Below, one piece after another: positions 1 through 11,540 of a stretch of 64,000 nt of DNA (positions are counted from its first letter, which is position 1; every line of letters starts with the position of its first letter). Origin of the DNA: Chimonanthus salicifolius (lineage: Eukaryota > Streptophyta > Magnoliopsida > Laurales > Calycanthaceae); NCBI GenBank assembly GCA_013350335.1, contig CM023532.1, positions 95,725,064-95,789,063 of the forward strand, read 5' to 3'. The translations under genes were made by a program, and so were the position numbers. The notes beneath the pieces are model-generated. The model made no database searches and was not told where the DNA came from. It was given only the letters and a program-made list of their open reading frames with translations.

Positions 1-1836
1 TGGACCATTTGGATCGGCCATCTTGGATGGCCGAATCCCATGAGGTGTTATGGTTATTTGGACAAAGTGATGAATTTATTGGATGGTTTTGAGAGGTAAA
101 AATGCAGCAATAATGTACTGATTTTTGTATGAATAAATGACACATAAAACATGTTTAAAAGACTAAAACATGGACATAAGGTTCGGCCACTTTGAATGGC
201 CGAACCCCATGAAAGTTTTTGATGATTTTGGTGAGTTAAAAACCATTTGAAGATATGGTGTTCTTATGGCAATAAATGGATTAACATGTTACTGTTTTGG
301 AGGATTACTATGCGGCTGAACCATGTTTAATTGATGGCCGAGTTAGCATGATTAATCCATGAATAATCATGGTGATAATCAGATCAAGGGAACCATTGGG
401 TTCGGCCATGTGCATGGCCGAACCCCATGGGGCTATTTTGAAATAAATGGGCTGTTTTGAATGGCAGTTTATGGTTGTTTTAATTAAGGAATCATACATG
501 ATAAGTTATGGGTTATGTGTGAGAACATATTCAACCATTGATGATGATGGATTATGGGATGAAAATCTATAGGATGTGGTTCGGCCATGTAGTATGGCCG
601 AACCCCATCAATGAGTATTTGATAGAATTGGGTTAAGTAATAAATGGGATTAAAGGTGATGAATGAAGAACCCCACTAAGTTGGTTTAGATATGGTAAAA
701 CTAAAGGTTAGCCTAAATGGCATAAATGTAATTATTGATGGAATGATCAATGACGGAAATGATCATAGGATTGGATGTACGGACACAAACCCCACATAGT
801 ATATTTTGGGAAATTGACTAAGTTGGAACTACATGATAAATGTTTGGTTTGATGCTATTTAAATGGGGTATCCAGACTTGCGTATACGGCATACGAGTCG
901 TGATCGGCTGACGATTAAGAGAGCTCAAGTACTGAAGTGAATCTTCAGTAGGTTTCCTACTTACTTGTAACCACAGTTTTACCCCAGTTTTTCTTATGAG
1001 ACTCTTGTTTATTTTATGTGTTTCAAATGATATATTATGCATTAACAAATGGCATACAGGCATTGGCATCGCATGCATAGACATGGGATGATGAATGAGG
1101 TTCTACAGTGTTGCAAGTTATGAGTTACGTCCTCTTTCGGAGGTGCAAGTCACGCCAGGAGGAGTAACATGATGATCATAGTCACATTGGTCTCCTTAGG
1201 GGATGAGAGTCCCGCCAGGAGGACTAATACGTGATATGAATTAAGTCAATGATGAAGAGATGAAAGTGTGTTGTAATTTACCTTGTCGGTGCAAGGCACG
1301 TCAAGTGATGGCTATGAATGTACATGATGGGGGAGGCTCATTGCATGTGCATACTTCATAGCATTGTTTTACCTGTTTTTACTGATCATGTACTATGATA
1401 TATATATGCATGTTTTATGTGCTAATCATGTGGTAGCCCTGATTCGGGAACCTACTGGGCGTGTTGATCTAACGCCCAAATTCTATCCTCAGAGAAGAAT
1501 GCAGGTACAAGTAAAGGGAAAGGAAAGGTCGTTGACCGGGAGGGGAGCCAAGCCTAAACGTTTGAATGTTGGACTGGACATCTTTATATTACTGTCATTC
1601 GAATTATATTTTGTTGGACATGTAATAAGTTATTACTTGCTATGGTTTGATTAGGTTAATAACTTTGGATGGTTGATTTATGTTAATTAATGCTTGAGAC
1701 TGTTACTTGTTATCTAGTCTTTCTATTCCGCAGTTAATCTAGGTTATTCCGCATGTTGATGATAGTTCCATGTGTGATTCATTATCATGGTCTAATCCAT
1801 GTACACATGGGTGGCCAGTTAAGGTTCAGACTTGGG
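1..1836 (+). mobile_element. LTR1 of tandem array (partial; 5' end outside window, 3' end deleted)
   Basis: This is the long terminal repeat that opens the array. Its first base aligns to about 12975 in LTR3, so roughly 1.4 kb of its 5' part lies before the window. It carries the palindrome array (about 11-38, 181-208, 400-427, 579-609), the GTAGGTTTCCTAC box near 950, the hairpin with CTAAC near 1470 and a splice-acceptor-like CTATCCTCAG ending at 1492. It matches LTR4 up to GGGTAGT at about 1836 and then jumps to unrelated sequence, so the last ~100 bp of the LTR and the primer-binding site are missing. Its 5' portion resembles LTR2 and its 3' portion resembles LTR4. Confidence 0.85.
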
Positions 1837-1855
1837 TAGTATTCCAGAGGATCTG

Positions 1856-2224
1856 ATGGATGACATTCCTGGGATGGTGGAACCTCCTGAGGAAGAAGAA
1901 GATGATCTAGCACATTTTCTGGAGGATCCCATTGCTAATGTGCCTATTGTATTGGAGTCGCTTGGGGAGATAGACCCCTACGGTACATGTGAGTTGTGCA
2001 ATCAAGATGGGCACAATTGTAGGTACTGTCCTCATCCTCTGGGTGTTGTCTGCCCGTCCTGTAGACTGCATGGACATGGTGAGGCGAGGACTAATTGTCC
2101 ATATATCAGAGGACCTGGATTAATACCCTGCACGACATGTGAAGTATTGGGGAACACGGCGATGACGTGTCCTGATAACTTTTTCAAGTTCGCTTTTGAT
2201 GCGGAGTCTTCTACGGAAGACTAG
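1856..2224 (+). CDS. ORF1: small acidic protein with three CCHC zinc knuckles, upstream of gag
   Basis: I do not recognise a named family. The frame is open from 1832, and the first ATG is at 1856 (about 122 residues). The N-terminal part is strongly acidic (a run EPPEEEED, then FLEDP). The C-terminal half holds three retroviral-type knuckles: [14 protein letters not shown] (CX2CX4HX4C), CPSC-RLHG-H-GEARTN-C (CX2CX4HX6C) and [14 protein letters not shown], where the third His is Asn. CCHC knuckles of this kind bind single-stranded RNA or DNA in Gag, so a nucleic-acid chaperone or RNA-packaging role is an inference. The frame differs from gag, whose ATG is 218 bp downstream. A second copy at 15652 keeps the third His, which argues that the ORF is a real module. 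The 5' end is fused to the truncated LTR1, so the original start may be lost. Confidence 0.6.
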   Translation: MDDIPGMVEPPEEEEDDLAHFLEDPIANVPIVLESLGEIDPYGTCELCNQDGHNCRYCPHPLGVVCPSCRLHGHGEARTNCPYIRGPGLIPCTTCEVLGNTAMTCPDNFFKFAFDAESSTED

Positions 2225-2442
2225 GATAGGAAGAAATATGAAGGGTATTAAAAAGAGGGTTATTTTGTAAGGGTGCATATTTTGTTATACATAGAGTTTT
2301 GTTTCACCCTACCACCTTTGTACAAAGATGAAGTTTGAATTTATATAAAATATGTGATTTATGACTTTATGAGGATTTATGGCATTTAATGCATATTGTT
2401 AATGGAAACTAAGTCTATGATGTTTCCGTGAATTAGGAATAA
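2225..2442 (+). other. ORF1-gag spacer with a polypurine-tract look-alike
   Basis: Noncoding, AT-rich stretch between ORF1 and the gag ATG. Positions 2248-2270 match the true polypurine tract and LTR start at 11546-11568 at 22 of 23 bases (core TTAAAAAGAGGGTTAT followed by TTGTAA). The same stretch occurs after the second ORF1 copy at 16027-16049. The two copies align to about 2385/16160 and then diverge. Confidence 0.55.
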
Positions 2443-3840
2443 ATGGCGCCACAGAGAAAGGTGGTAAAGGATCCGAAAGGAAAAGGAAAAGTTTTACGAA
2501 TCGGATTAGGTGAGGGGGCATCAAAGAGAAGGACCCGTCAGGACGATAAGAAGAAAGATGAGGTGCTCATAATCACACCACAAGGGAAGGTGGTACCTCG
2601 ACGTAAGAAGGTGGTACACGAGAATGTGCCATCGGTACATGATGAAGAGCGGTCAATTCCTGATGAGGAGAGGTCAGTTCATGAACGATCGCACGATGAG
2701 GAAGAGTCACAACATTCCCGGTTAGAAGAGGGGGATAGTGACCCTACGTATTAATGGGACGAGGAGGAATATGACTCGTCATATCGACAAGAGGAGGAAG
2801 AGAACAGTAACCTGACTGTACCCTATGTGCCTCCTGAATTGCACAGCTTGGTACAAGCTGTAGTAACATCTGTCCTCCAACAACATATGAACGGAGGGGG
2901 AAACACGAGTGAAAATAATGACCGTAACATGGTCAAAGATTTTCAACAGCAGCGCCCACATTACTTCAAGGGCAGAGAAGGACCAATCGGAGCCGAAAAC
3001 TGGTTGGAGAAGATTTCTCACGTATTGACTTTTTTGAACATCAAGAGTCATGCTCATAAAATACTATTGGCCACGTCACAGCTAGTAGATGACGCTGCCA
3101 AATGGTGGAAGGTGGTGGAGAAACAGCAGGCACTTGTGCCAAGAAGAGAAAGAATTGCTATGACCTGGGAGCAATTCTCAGCGACATTCCTAGAGCGTTA
3201 CTTTCCGGAGGAAGAAAGAGAACGTCAAATTCAGGCCTTTATGACGTTAGTACAAGGTTCAATGACGGTGGCTAAGTATCACCAAGAGTTTCTTAGCCTG
3301 TCAATCTATGCATTTTATGTGGTCGACACGGAATATCAGAGGGCTCGCAAGTTCGAGCGTGGGTTACGGCCAAACATAAGGGCCAGGGTAACCGTGTTCA
3401 AAGCAGCCACGCTGGCGGAAGTGGTCAGCAGAGCAACCAGTGTGGAACAAGAAATGGCGGAATTTGCAAAAGTGGACAACCGCCGAGCTTCGAGTGGGAG
3501 GGGTGCGTACCAACCCAACACGAGGTTCAGATCGAACTTCAGCAGACCTTCGCCGTCTGTTGGATCTACTGGGGGCTTTCGCCCCAACCAGCCCACTCAA
3601 TCTGTAGCAGTCACTCAAGCTTCTCGAGGAGTGAACACCTGTTTTCACTGTGATCAACCAGGTCACTACAAGAAAAACTGCCCAAAACTTAGCAGGCTGT
3701 CATATTCCAGAGGATCATTTCATCCTCCAGCTAGACCGGGAAACTCCAGAGGAGCCAGAATGCAAAGTCGGGGAGGTCGAAGGTCTGACCCTGCTGGTTT
3801 AGGACGATTATTTACTCTAACTTCTCCAGAGGAAGAGGAG
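2443..3840 (+). pseudogene. gag: gag of element A (one internal stop)
   Basis: Gag is the structural protein of the cytoplasmic virus-like particle. I place the start at ATG 2443, giving a basic N-terminus (MAPQRKVVKDPKGKGK) and an acidic stretch. TAA at 2752-2754 is in frame with everything downstream, so the frame that resumes at 2755 is the same gag, not a new gene. Residues [10 protein letters not shown] to about 3440 form the retrotransposon gag (capsid-like) domain. A single CCHC knuckle, [14 protein letters not shown], lies at 3640-3681. Gag and pol are fused in one frame, as is common in this lineage. The stop would truncate Gag before the capsid domain. Confidence 0.85.
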
Positions 3841-4746
3841 CATGCCGTAATACAAGGTATGGCAGTAGTGAGTAGTTCGTATGCATATGCATTATTTGAT
3901 TCTAGAGCATCACACTCCTTCATAGCTGCATCATTTATTACTGCTACTGGTACATTATTTCAAAGACTAACCACATCACTTACTATTGTATCCCCTGTCG
4001 GAGATTCGGCATTGGGACTTATATGTACGGCGGTTAACACTGAATTAGCTGGACTCAGATTTGAGTTCAATTACCTAGTGCTGGACATGTCTGAATATGA
4101 TATTATATTCGGTATGGATTGGTTAGCGAAGTTTCATGCCAACATTGACTGTTCCTGTCGAAGAGTGACATTTAAGTCACCCGAGGGCAAGCAGTACGTA
4201 GTCCGTGCAGATAAACAAAGTGGATTACAGGAAGGGTTAAACCACGTGGTATTGAATAATATCACCATAAATAAAGCTCCAGTTACTGAACTTCCGGCAA
4301 TTGTACAAGAATTTGCTGATGTATTTCCAAAGGAACTCCCTGGTTTGCCACCTATGAGGGAGATTAACTTCGAGATCAAGTTGTACCCTGGCACAACACT
4401 TGTGTGGTTACCACACTATCGGATGGCACCAGCAGAGATGTCGGAGCTAAAGAAGCAGATTGAAGAACTGCTTAGGCTGGGTTGCATCCGGAACAGTACC
4501 TCAGCATGGGGAGCACCAGTGCTGTTTATGAAGAAGAAGGATGGTTCACTTCGGATGTGCGTGGACTACCGGAAGCTAAATCAGCTAACAGTCCGGAACA
4601 AGTACCCTCTACCCAGGATCGATGATTTATTTGATCAATTGAAGGGTTCCAGTCATTTTTCAAAAATCGACTTGATGTCTAGTTATCATCAAATACGGGT
4701 TAGGGAGGAAGATATAGAGAAGACGACCTTCCGGACGCGGTATTGA
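3841..4746 (+). pseudogene. pol: Pol of element A, part 1: aspartic protease and N-terminal reverse transcriptase
   Basis: In frame with gag. The retropepsin active site, normally D-S/T-G, reads [10 protein letters not shown]: the Gly codon at 3904-3906 is AGA (Arg), which should inactivate the protease. The minus-strand relative in this window keeps DSGAS. From about 4310 ([11 protein letters not shown]) the reverse transcriptase begins, with a conserved [18 protein letters not shown] block and the [17 protein letters not shown] palm segment. TGA at 4744-4746 interrupts the RT just before the conserved [10 protein letters not shown] block; the same frame continues downstream. Confidence 0.9.
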
Positions 4747-6546
4747 CTATACGAGTTTGTAGTCATGCCATTTGGACTCACAAATGCGCCGGCGGTGTTC
4801 ATGGATTTGATGAACAGAATCTTCCATCCCTATCTGGATCAATTTGTAATCGTATTTATTGATGATATTCTGATATATTCCAAGAGTCAGGAAGAACATG
4901 CAGAACACTTACGGATAGTTTTGAATACCTTGAGGCAGCATAAGCTGTATGCTAAGGCCAGTAAATGTGAATTCTGGCTATCCGAGGTCAATTTCTTAGG
5001 ACATGTGATATCTGAGGGAGGTATAGCCGTGGATCCGGCTAAGGTGGCAGCAGTGAAAGATTGGAAAGCGCCCAAGAATGTAACTGAAATTCGTAGCTTC
5101 TTGGGATTGGCTGGTTATTATAGAAGATTTATCATGGATTTTTCCAAAATTGCATCTCCATTGACGCAACTCACTCAGAAGGGAGTCAAGTACGAGTGGA
5201 CAGATCTATGTAACCAAAGGTTTGAAGAGCTGAAGACAATACTAACCACTGCCCCTATTTTAATTTTGCCGGTAAGTGGCAAGTGTTACGAGGTATATTG
5301 TGATGCCTCGGGAGAAGGACTGGGTTGTACACTCAGTCAAAGTAATTGTGTGGTGGCGTATGGTTCAAGGCAGTTGAAAATACATGAACGTCTTTATCCC
5401 ACCCACGATTTGGAATTAGCTGCAGTGGTTTTCGCCCTCAAGAGTTGGAGACACTACCTCTACGACGAGAAATTTGAGGTATTTTCTAATCATAAGAGCT
5501 TAAAATATCTTTTTGATCAGAAGGAGCTCAGCCTCAGGCAACGAAGATGGATGGAGTATTTGGCGGATTATGAGTTTGCGCTTAGATATCATCCAGGCAA
5601 GGCAAACAAGGTAGCGGATGCCCTCAGCCGTATACCACATGCATCCGTGGCATGTTTGATCAGATCAGAATGGGAGATGTTGAATACCATCGGAGAGTTT
5701 AAACTCTACTACAACAACTGTGGGACCATATACAATCTGGTCATACAATCTAACATGGTCACCAGGATTGAACAAGAACAAAGAGCAGACCCGGAAGTGG
5801 AGGACATATGGGCCAAGATGTCCACTGGAGTAGACATACCAGAATGGGAATTAAGACCGGGTCACGGTCTTTTATTCCGGGGAAGAACATATGTGCCAAA
5901 GAGTTGCAGGAAAGAGCTACTGATTGAGGCACATCAATCTAAGCTTTCTATCCATCTGGGCAGCACCAAAATGTACCATGATCTAAAGAGACATTATTGG
6001 TGGCATGGACTAAAAAGGGATGTGGTGGAATTCGTGGCACATTGTCTAACTTGTCAGCAAGTTAAGACTGAACACCAAAAGCCACCAGGGTTACTCAAAC
6101 CCTTAGCAGTGCCAGAATGGAAATGGGAACACATTTCCATGGACTTTGTAACGGGATTGCCGAGGTCTTCAAACGGCAATGACGCCATATGGGTCGTAGT
6201 TGACCGGCTGACCAAGTCCTCACATTTCATTCCTATCAAGATGACGGATTCATCTGAAACGTTGGGTCGGCGGTATATTAAAGAGATCATTCGGCTACAT
6301 GGCATTCCTCGAACGATAGTATCAGACAGAGATGGCCGTTTTACCGGCAGAGTATGGCAAAGCATGCAGTCAGCCATGGGGACAGACTTATTGACTAGCA
6401 CCACTTTCCATCCACAGGCTGATGGACAGTCAGAGAGGACAATACAGACTTTGGAAGACATGCTAAGAGCATGTATGTTAGATTTCAAAGGAGGATGGGA
6501 GGACCACTTACCACTGGTAGAATTCTCCTATAATAACAGCTATTAG
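4747..6546 (+). pseudogene. pol: Pol of element A, part 2: RT palm, RNase H and integrase
   Basis: Continues the gag-pol frame after the [24 protein letters not shown] is followed by the catalytic FIDD (YxDD box) at 4855-4866, so this RT core is intact. RNase H starts near 5284 with [11 protein letters not shown] and ends with ADALSR. The integrase has its HHCC zinc-binding N-terminus at about 5930-6060 and the DDE core: Asp in MDFVTGLP, Asp in VSDRDGRF, Glu in [14 protein letters not shown] at 6544-6546 replaces a CAG (Gln) that element B retains at the same place. RT and RNase H copy the RNA in the particle; integrase inserts the cDNA in the nucleus. Confidence 0.92.
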
Positions 6547-7140
6547 GCAAGCCTTCAGATGACCCCATACAAGGCATTATATGGTAGACCGTGTAGGTTG
6601 CTGATATGTTGGACAGAAGCTGGAGAGCCCGCATTGATTGGACCGGAACTAGTCGCAAAGACTACCGCACAAATTAAGTTGATACGTCAACACCTGTTGA
6701 CTGCGCAGAGTCGGCAGAAGAACTATGCTGATAAAAGAAGACGGTTTCTGGAATTTGAAGTGGGAGACATGGTATTTCTAAAGGTCTCGCCACGGAAAGG
6801 ACACATAAGGTTTGGCAAGAAAGGAAAACTGTCGCCAAGATATGTGGGACCGTTTTCCATCATAAGAAGGATGGGGGATGTAGCTCATCAGATAGCACTC
6901 CCATCGCAATTAGCAGCTCTACACGATGTGTTTCATGTGTCAATGCTAAGGAAATACAATCCGGATCCGTCCCATGTTTTGAATGTTCAAGATATTGAAG
7001 TACAAAGCGACGTGACATACGTCGAGAAGCCGGTCAGGATAGTGGAGACCGAACAAAGGGTGTTGCGAAACAGAGCAATTCAGTGGTATGGGACCGTCAT
7101 GGTGATGAAGAGGCCACATGGGAACTTGAATCGGAGATGA
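6547..7140 (+). pseudogene. pol: Pol of element A, part 3: integrase C-terminus and truncated chromodomain
   Basis: Same frame after the TAG at 6544. Contains the integrase C-terminal module ending in the GPF motif (SPRYVGPFSIIRR) and then the start of a chromodomain (VTYVEKPVRIVETEQRVLRNRAIQ). Comparison with element B at 11404 shows a 10-bp deletion after CAG at about 7083, which shifts the frame so that the last chromodomain strand and helix (VVWDRHGDEEATWELE in B) are lost. In chromoviruses this domain is linked to integration into heterochromatin. The 3' non-coding tract follows. Confidence 0.88.
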
Positions 7141-7224
7141 GAACAGCTCACCCCGAATTATTTATGTAATGTAATTTGAGAACCCTACTTCACTCGGTTT
7201 TCGAGACGAAAATTTTAAAAAGAA
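7141..7224 (+). other. 3' untranslated tail of element A with a damaged polypurine tract
   Basis: Aligns to 11500-11560 of element B. The polypurine tract reads AAAAAGAAG and runs straight into LTR sequence. About 33 bp covering the rest of the tract and the first bases of the LTR are missing, so neither a plus-strand primer nor a TGTAA LTR terminus remains here. Confidence 0.75.
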
Positions 7225-9564
7225 GTGGAAAATTATGAAAATGCCCCTGAGTTATTAAATTAATTATTTTGTAATGAAAAATAAGGAAATGGTGGGGCCC
7301 AATGCTCAAATTAAGGTCATATGAGCACATTATGAATGTTAAGTTTGATTGGATGGTTTTTGAAAGGTAAAACCTGATAATAATATGCTGTTTAATACAT
7401 GATTATTGGAGATTTAAAATGGTAAAAATGACCATTGGGTTCGGCCACCATGGAGGGCCGAACCCCATGTAAAAGATGGGTGGTTTTTCATGTTTTGAAA
7501 CATGGAAACCATGGAGGTTTATGGACTGATTTTTGGGTTTTATTTAAGAATCAAATATATGTTATAGAAAGGATTATAAACCTGGATCTGAATGACAAAA
7601 AGACTGAAGTTAACATGGTCTAAAACAATGGTTTAAAAGATGGAAAACATGGGCATAGGGTTCGGCCACATAGGATGGCCGAACCCTGTAAAAGTGTTTG
7701 ATAAGTTGGTATGGTTTTTGGAGAGATAAAACCATACCAATGGGAGAGATTTTATGTGATAAGGATCGGCCAATGTATGGCTGAATCTTATTAATTTTTA
7801 TGGCTAAGATGCATGATAAATGATGAAAGATTATTAGAAGAAATGAATCCAAAGAACCATGAGGTTCGGCCATGTGAATGGCCGAACCCCATGGGTTGCT
7901 TTATGGTTTTTATGTGGTTTACTTAGGGTTATGGTTACTGATTTGGGTCAGCCTTTGGACGGCTGAACCATGTATTGATCATGGTTGAATTAGCATGATT
8001 AAACCATGAGTGATCATGGTGATGATTGGATCAAGTGAACCCTAGGGTTCGGCTATGAGTATGGCCGAACCCCATCGGGCTGTTTTGAAATACATGGGCT
8101 GTTTTGAATGGGAACTTATGGTTGTTTTAATTAAGGAAAACATACATGATAATTATGGACTATGTAATCAACCATTGATGATGATGGAAAGTGGGATAAA
8201 AACCCATAGGATGTGGTTCGGCCAAGTAGTATGGCCGAACCCCATCAATGTTTATTTGATAAGTTTGGGGATTAAAGTTGATGAATGAAGAACCCCATTA
8301 AGTTGGTTTAGACATGGAAAAACTAAAGGATAGCCTAAATGGCATAAATGTTATTATTGATAGAATGATCAATAATGGAAATGATCATAGGGTTGGATGT
8401 ACGGACACGAACCCCACATGATGTGGAATGGTCTTAGATGCGATTAAATAAGTAAATGAGGTTATGACTTACTGATTGATATATGGATAAGGTACCGGAA
8501 CTCGAACGACGCACGAGTCGTGATCAAGTGAAGCTCAAAAAGGAACGGACACTTAAGCAAAGTTTCAGTAGGTTTCCTACCTACTTGTAACCACAGTTTT
8601 ACCCCAGTTTTCTTATGAGACTCTTGTTTTACTTTATGTGTTTCAAATGATATATTATGCATTAACAAATGGCATACAGGCATTGGCATCTCATGCATAG
8701 ACATGGGATTATGAATGAGGTTCTACAGTGTTTCAAGTTATGAGTTACGTCCTCCTTCGGCGGTGCAAGTCACGCCAGGAAGTGTAACATGATGATCATA
8801 GTCACAATGGTCTCCTTAAACGATGAGAGTCCCTCCAGGAGGACTCATACGTGATATGAATCAGTCAGTGATGAAGTGATGAAAGTGTGTTGTAATTTAC
8901 CTTGTCGGTGCGAGGCACGTCAAGTGATGGCTATGAATGTACATGATGGGGGAGGCTCATTGCATGTGCATATTTCATAGCATTGTTTTACCGGTTTTTA
9001 CTAATCATGTACTATGATATATATGCATGTTTTATATGCTAATGATGTGGTAGCACTGATTCGAGAACCTACTGGGCACGTTGATCTAACTCCCTAATTC
9101 TATCTTCAAAGGAGAATGCAGGTACAAGTAAAGGAAAAGGAAAGGTCGTTGACCAGGAGGGGAGCCAAGCCTAAGCGCTTGAATGATGGACTGGACTTAT
9201 TTATATTACTGTCATTCGAACTATATTTTGTTGGACATGTAATAAGTCACTACTTGCTATGGTTTGATTAGGTTAATAACTTTGGATGGTTGATATATGT
9301 TAATTAATATTTGAGACTATTACTTGCTATCCAGTCTTTCTATTCCACAATTAATCTAGGTTATTCTGCATGTTGATGTTAGTTCCATGTGTGATTCATT
9401 ATCATGGTCTAGTCCATGTACATATGGGTGGCCAGTTAAGGTTCAGACTCGGGTAGTCTGAATTTAACTCGCGTCGTGACGCCGCCCGCTCTCTTTCGAT
9501 GTTTTATTATTACTTTAAAAAAAAAATTAGACTCTGAAATTCTCGGAGAGGGCGGGGCGTTACA
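7225..9564 (+). mobile_element. LTR2 of tandem array (5' terminus lost, ~1.3 kb internal deletion)
   Basis: Shared by elements A and B. The first ~130 bp match the LTR3/LTR4 start. At TTGGATGG (7349-7356) the sequence jumps to LTR4-like sequence at about 19106, so the U3-like region and the predicted splice donor are gone. It keeps five palindromes (near 7439, 7660, 7864, 8048, 8217). The acceptor-like site at ~9105 is changed from CCTCAG to CTTCAA. It ends at GCGTTACA, directly followed by a primer-binding site. Confidence 0.85.
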
Positions 9565-9566
9565 GT

Positions 9567-9578
9567 TGGTATCAGAGT
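9567..9578 (+). other. Primer-binding site of element B (initiator tRNA-Met type)
   Basis: TGGTATCAGAGT begins two bases after the LTR end. It matches the usual plant iMet site TGGTATCAGAGC with the last base changed. This is where the tRNA primes minus-strand DNA synthesis. Confidence 0.85.
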
Positions 9579-10035
9579 GAAACGGGAAGTTGAATCATCA
9601 AAGTAAGATTAAGACGGTTTCATGTCTCACTGACGGATAAGAATCCCAACTGACCGACTCTTCGGAGTCCGCTGACTGGGGACCGGATTAATTTACTTCG
9701 AGTGACTCAGACTGAACAATCAATCTGAGAACGAAAATGAAAGATAGCAAAGTAAAGTACAGTCATCATAACTGGACATATCAAACATAGCACAGTAGGA
9801 TGCACTCCCCTGAAACTCCCACACTGAAAAACAAACAACAGGAATTTAGAGATTTTTCCCCAGAAATAAAAGAAAACAAAGAGTGTTGATTTGGCAATCT
9901 TCCCAAACAAAGTACATGATATTATGCATGGTCAAATTCCCTGAAAACCAAGAGTGGTTAATTTAGAATTATTGTTGAATATTTTTGTGTTTGAAATGAT
10001 GTGGCACAGATATGTCAAGCAACGAAGAATACACT
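9579..10035 (+). other. 5' leader of element B, joined directly to integrase sequence
   Basis: Noncoding leader. The first part aligns, in the opposite orientation, to the leader of the minus-strand elements (21426-21671 and about 47350-47519), including the CTCTTCGGAGTC block near 9659. Around 10036 it joins pol at the linker before the integrase, so gag, protease, RT and RNase H of this element are deleted. Confidence 0.75.
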
Positions 10036-10891
10036 GAGTTATGGGAGTATGTATAATTTAATCATACGATCCAAAATAGTCACCAAGATTGAACAAGAAC
10101 AAAGGACAGACCCGGAAATGGAGGAAATATGGGCCAAAATGTCCACTGGTGTAGACATACCGGAATGGGAATTACGACCGGGGCAAGGTCTTTTATTCCG
10201 GGGAAGAACATATGTGCCAAAGAGTTGCAGGAAAGAACTACTGATTGAAGCACATCAGTCCAAGCTCTCTATCCATCCGGGCAGCACCAAAATGTACCAT
10301 GATTTAAAGAGGCATTATTGGTGGCATGGACTAAAAAGGGATGTGACAGAATTCATGGCACATTGTCTAACTTGTCAGCAAGTTAAGACTGAACACCAAA
10401 AGCCACCAGGGTTACTCAAACCCTTAGCAGTGCCAGAATGGAAATGGGAACACATTTCCATGGACTTTGTATCGGGGTTGCCGAGGTCTTCAAAGGGCAA
10501 TGACGCCATATGGGTCGTAGTCAACCGACTGACCAAGTCCGCACATTTCATTCCTATCAAGATGACAGATTCATCTGAAACGTTAGGTCGGCGGTATATT
10601 AAAGAAATCATTCGACTACATGGCATTCCTCGAACAATAGTATCGGACAGAGATGGCCATTTTACCGACAGAGTATGGCAAAGCATGCAGTCAACCATGG
10701 GGACAGACTTATTGACTAGCACCGCTTTCCATCCACAGACTGATGGACAGTCTGAAAGGACAATACAAACCTTGGAAGACATGTTGAGAGCATGCATGTT
10801 AGATTTCAAGGGTGGATGGGAGGACCACTTGCCACTGGTGGAGTTCTCGTATAATAACAGCTATCAGGCAAGCCTTCAGATGGCTCCATAA
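10036..10891 (+). pseudogene. pol: Integrase of element B
   Basis: The homology to pol starts near [17 protein letters not shown]. The HHCC N-terminal domain ([21 protein letters not shown]...CLTCQQVK) and the DDE core ([27 protein letters not shown]) are present. The ATG at 10001 lies in leader sequence and is a fortuitous start created by the deletion. TAA at 10889-10891 replaces the Tyr codon of the MAPY block. The protein matches the integrase of element A closely but keeps the Gln that is a stop in A. Confidence 0.88.
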
Positions 10892-11500
10892 GAGGCATTA
10901 TATGGTAGACTGTGTAGGTCACCGGTATGTTGGACAGAGGCTGGAGAGCCTGCATTGATCGGACCAGAATTAGTCGCAGAGACTACCGCACAAATTAAGT
11001 TGATACGTCAACACTTATTGACAGCACAGAGTCGGTAGAAGAATTACGCTGATAAAAGGAGACGGTTTCTGGAATTTGAAGTGGGAGACATGGTATTTCT
11101 AAAGGTCTCGCCACGGAAAGGACACATGAGGTTTGGTAAGAAAGGAAAACTGTCACCAAGATATGTGGGACCGTTTTCCATCATAAGAAGGATGGGGGAT
11201 GTTGCTTACCAGTTAGCACTTCCTTCGCAATTAGCAGCTCTACATGATGTGTTTCATGTGTCAATGTTAAGAAAGTATAATCCGGATCCGTCCCATGTTT
11301 TGAATGTTCAGGATATTGAAGTACAAAGCGACATGACGTACGTCGAGAAGCCGGTCAGGATAGTGGAGACCGAACAAAGGGTGTTGCGAAACAGAGCGAT
11401 TCAGTTCGTAAAAGTGGTATGGGACCGTCATGGTGATGAAGAGGCCACATGGGAACTTGAATCGGAGATGAGAACAACTCACCCTGAATTATTTGTGTAA
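10892..11500 (+). pseudogene. pol: Integrase C-terminus and full chromodomain of element B
   Basis: Same frame as the upstream integrase. A TAG at about 11036 (CAG in relatives) is the second stop. From 11081 the frame is open through GPFSIIRRMGDVAYQLALP and a complete chromodomain ending RHGDEEATWELESEMRTTHPELFV before TAA at 11498-11500. This is the best-preserved chromodomain of the + array and the reference that shows the 10-bp loss in element A. Confidence 0.88.
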
Positions 11501-11540
11501 ATTAATTTGAGAACCCTACTTCACTCGATTTTCGGGACGA

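Noticed and set aside
9567..9578. tRNA-Met-like sequence
   Set aside because: Only 12 bases match; this is the retrotransposon primer-binding site, not a tRNA gene.
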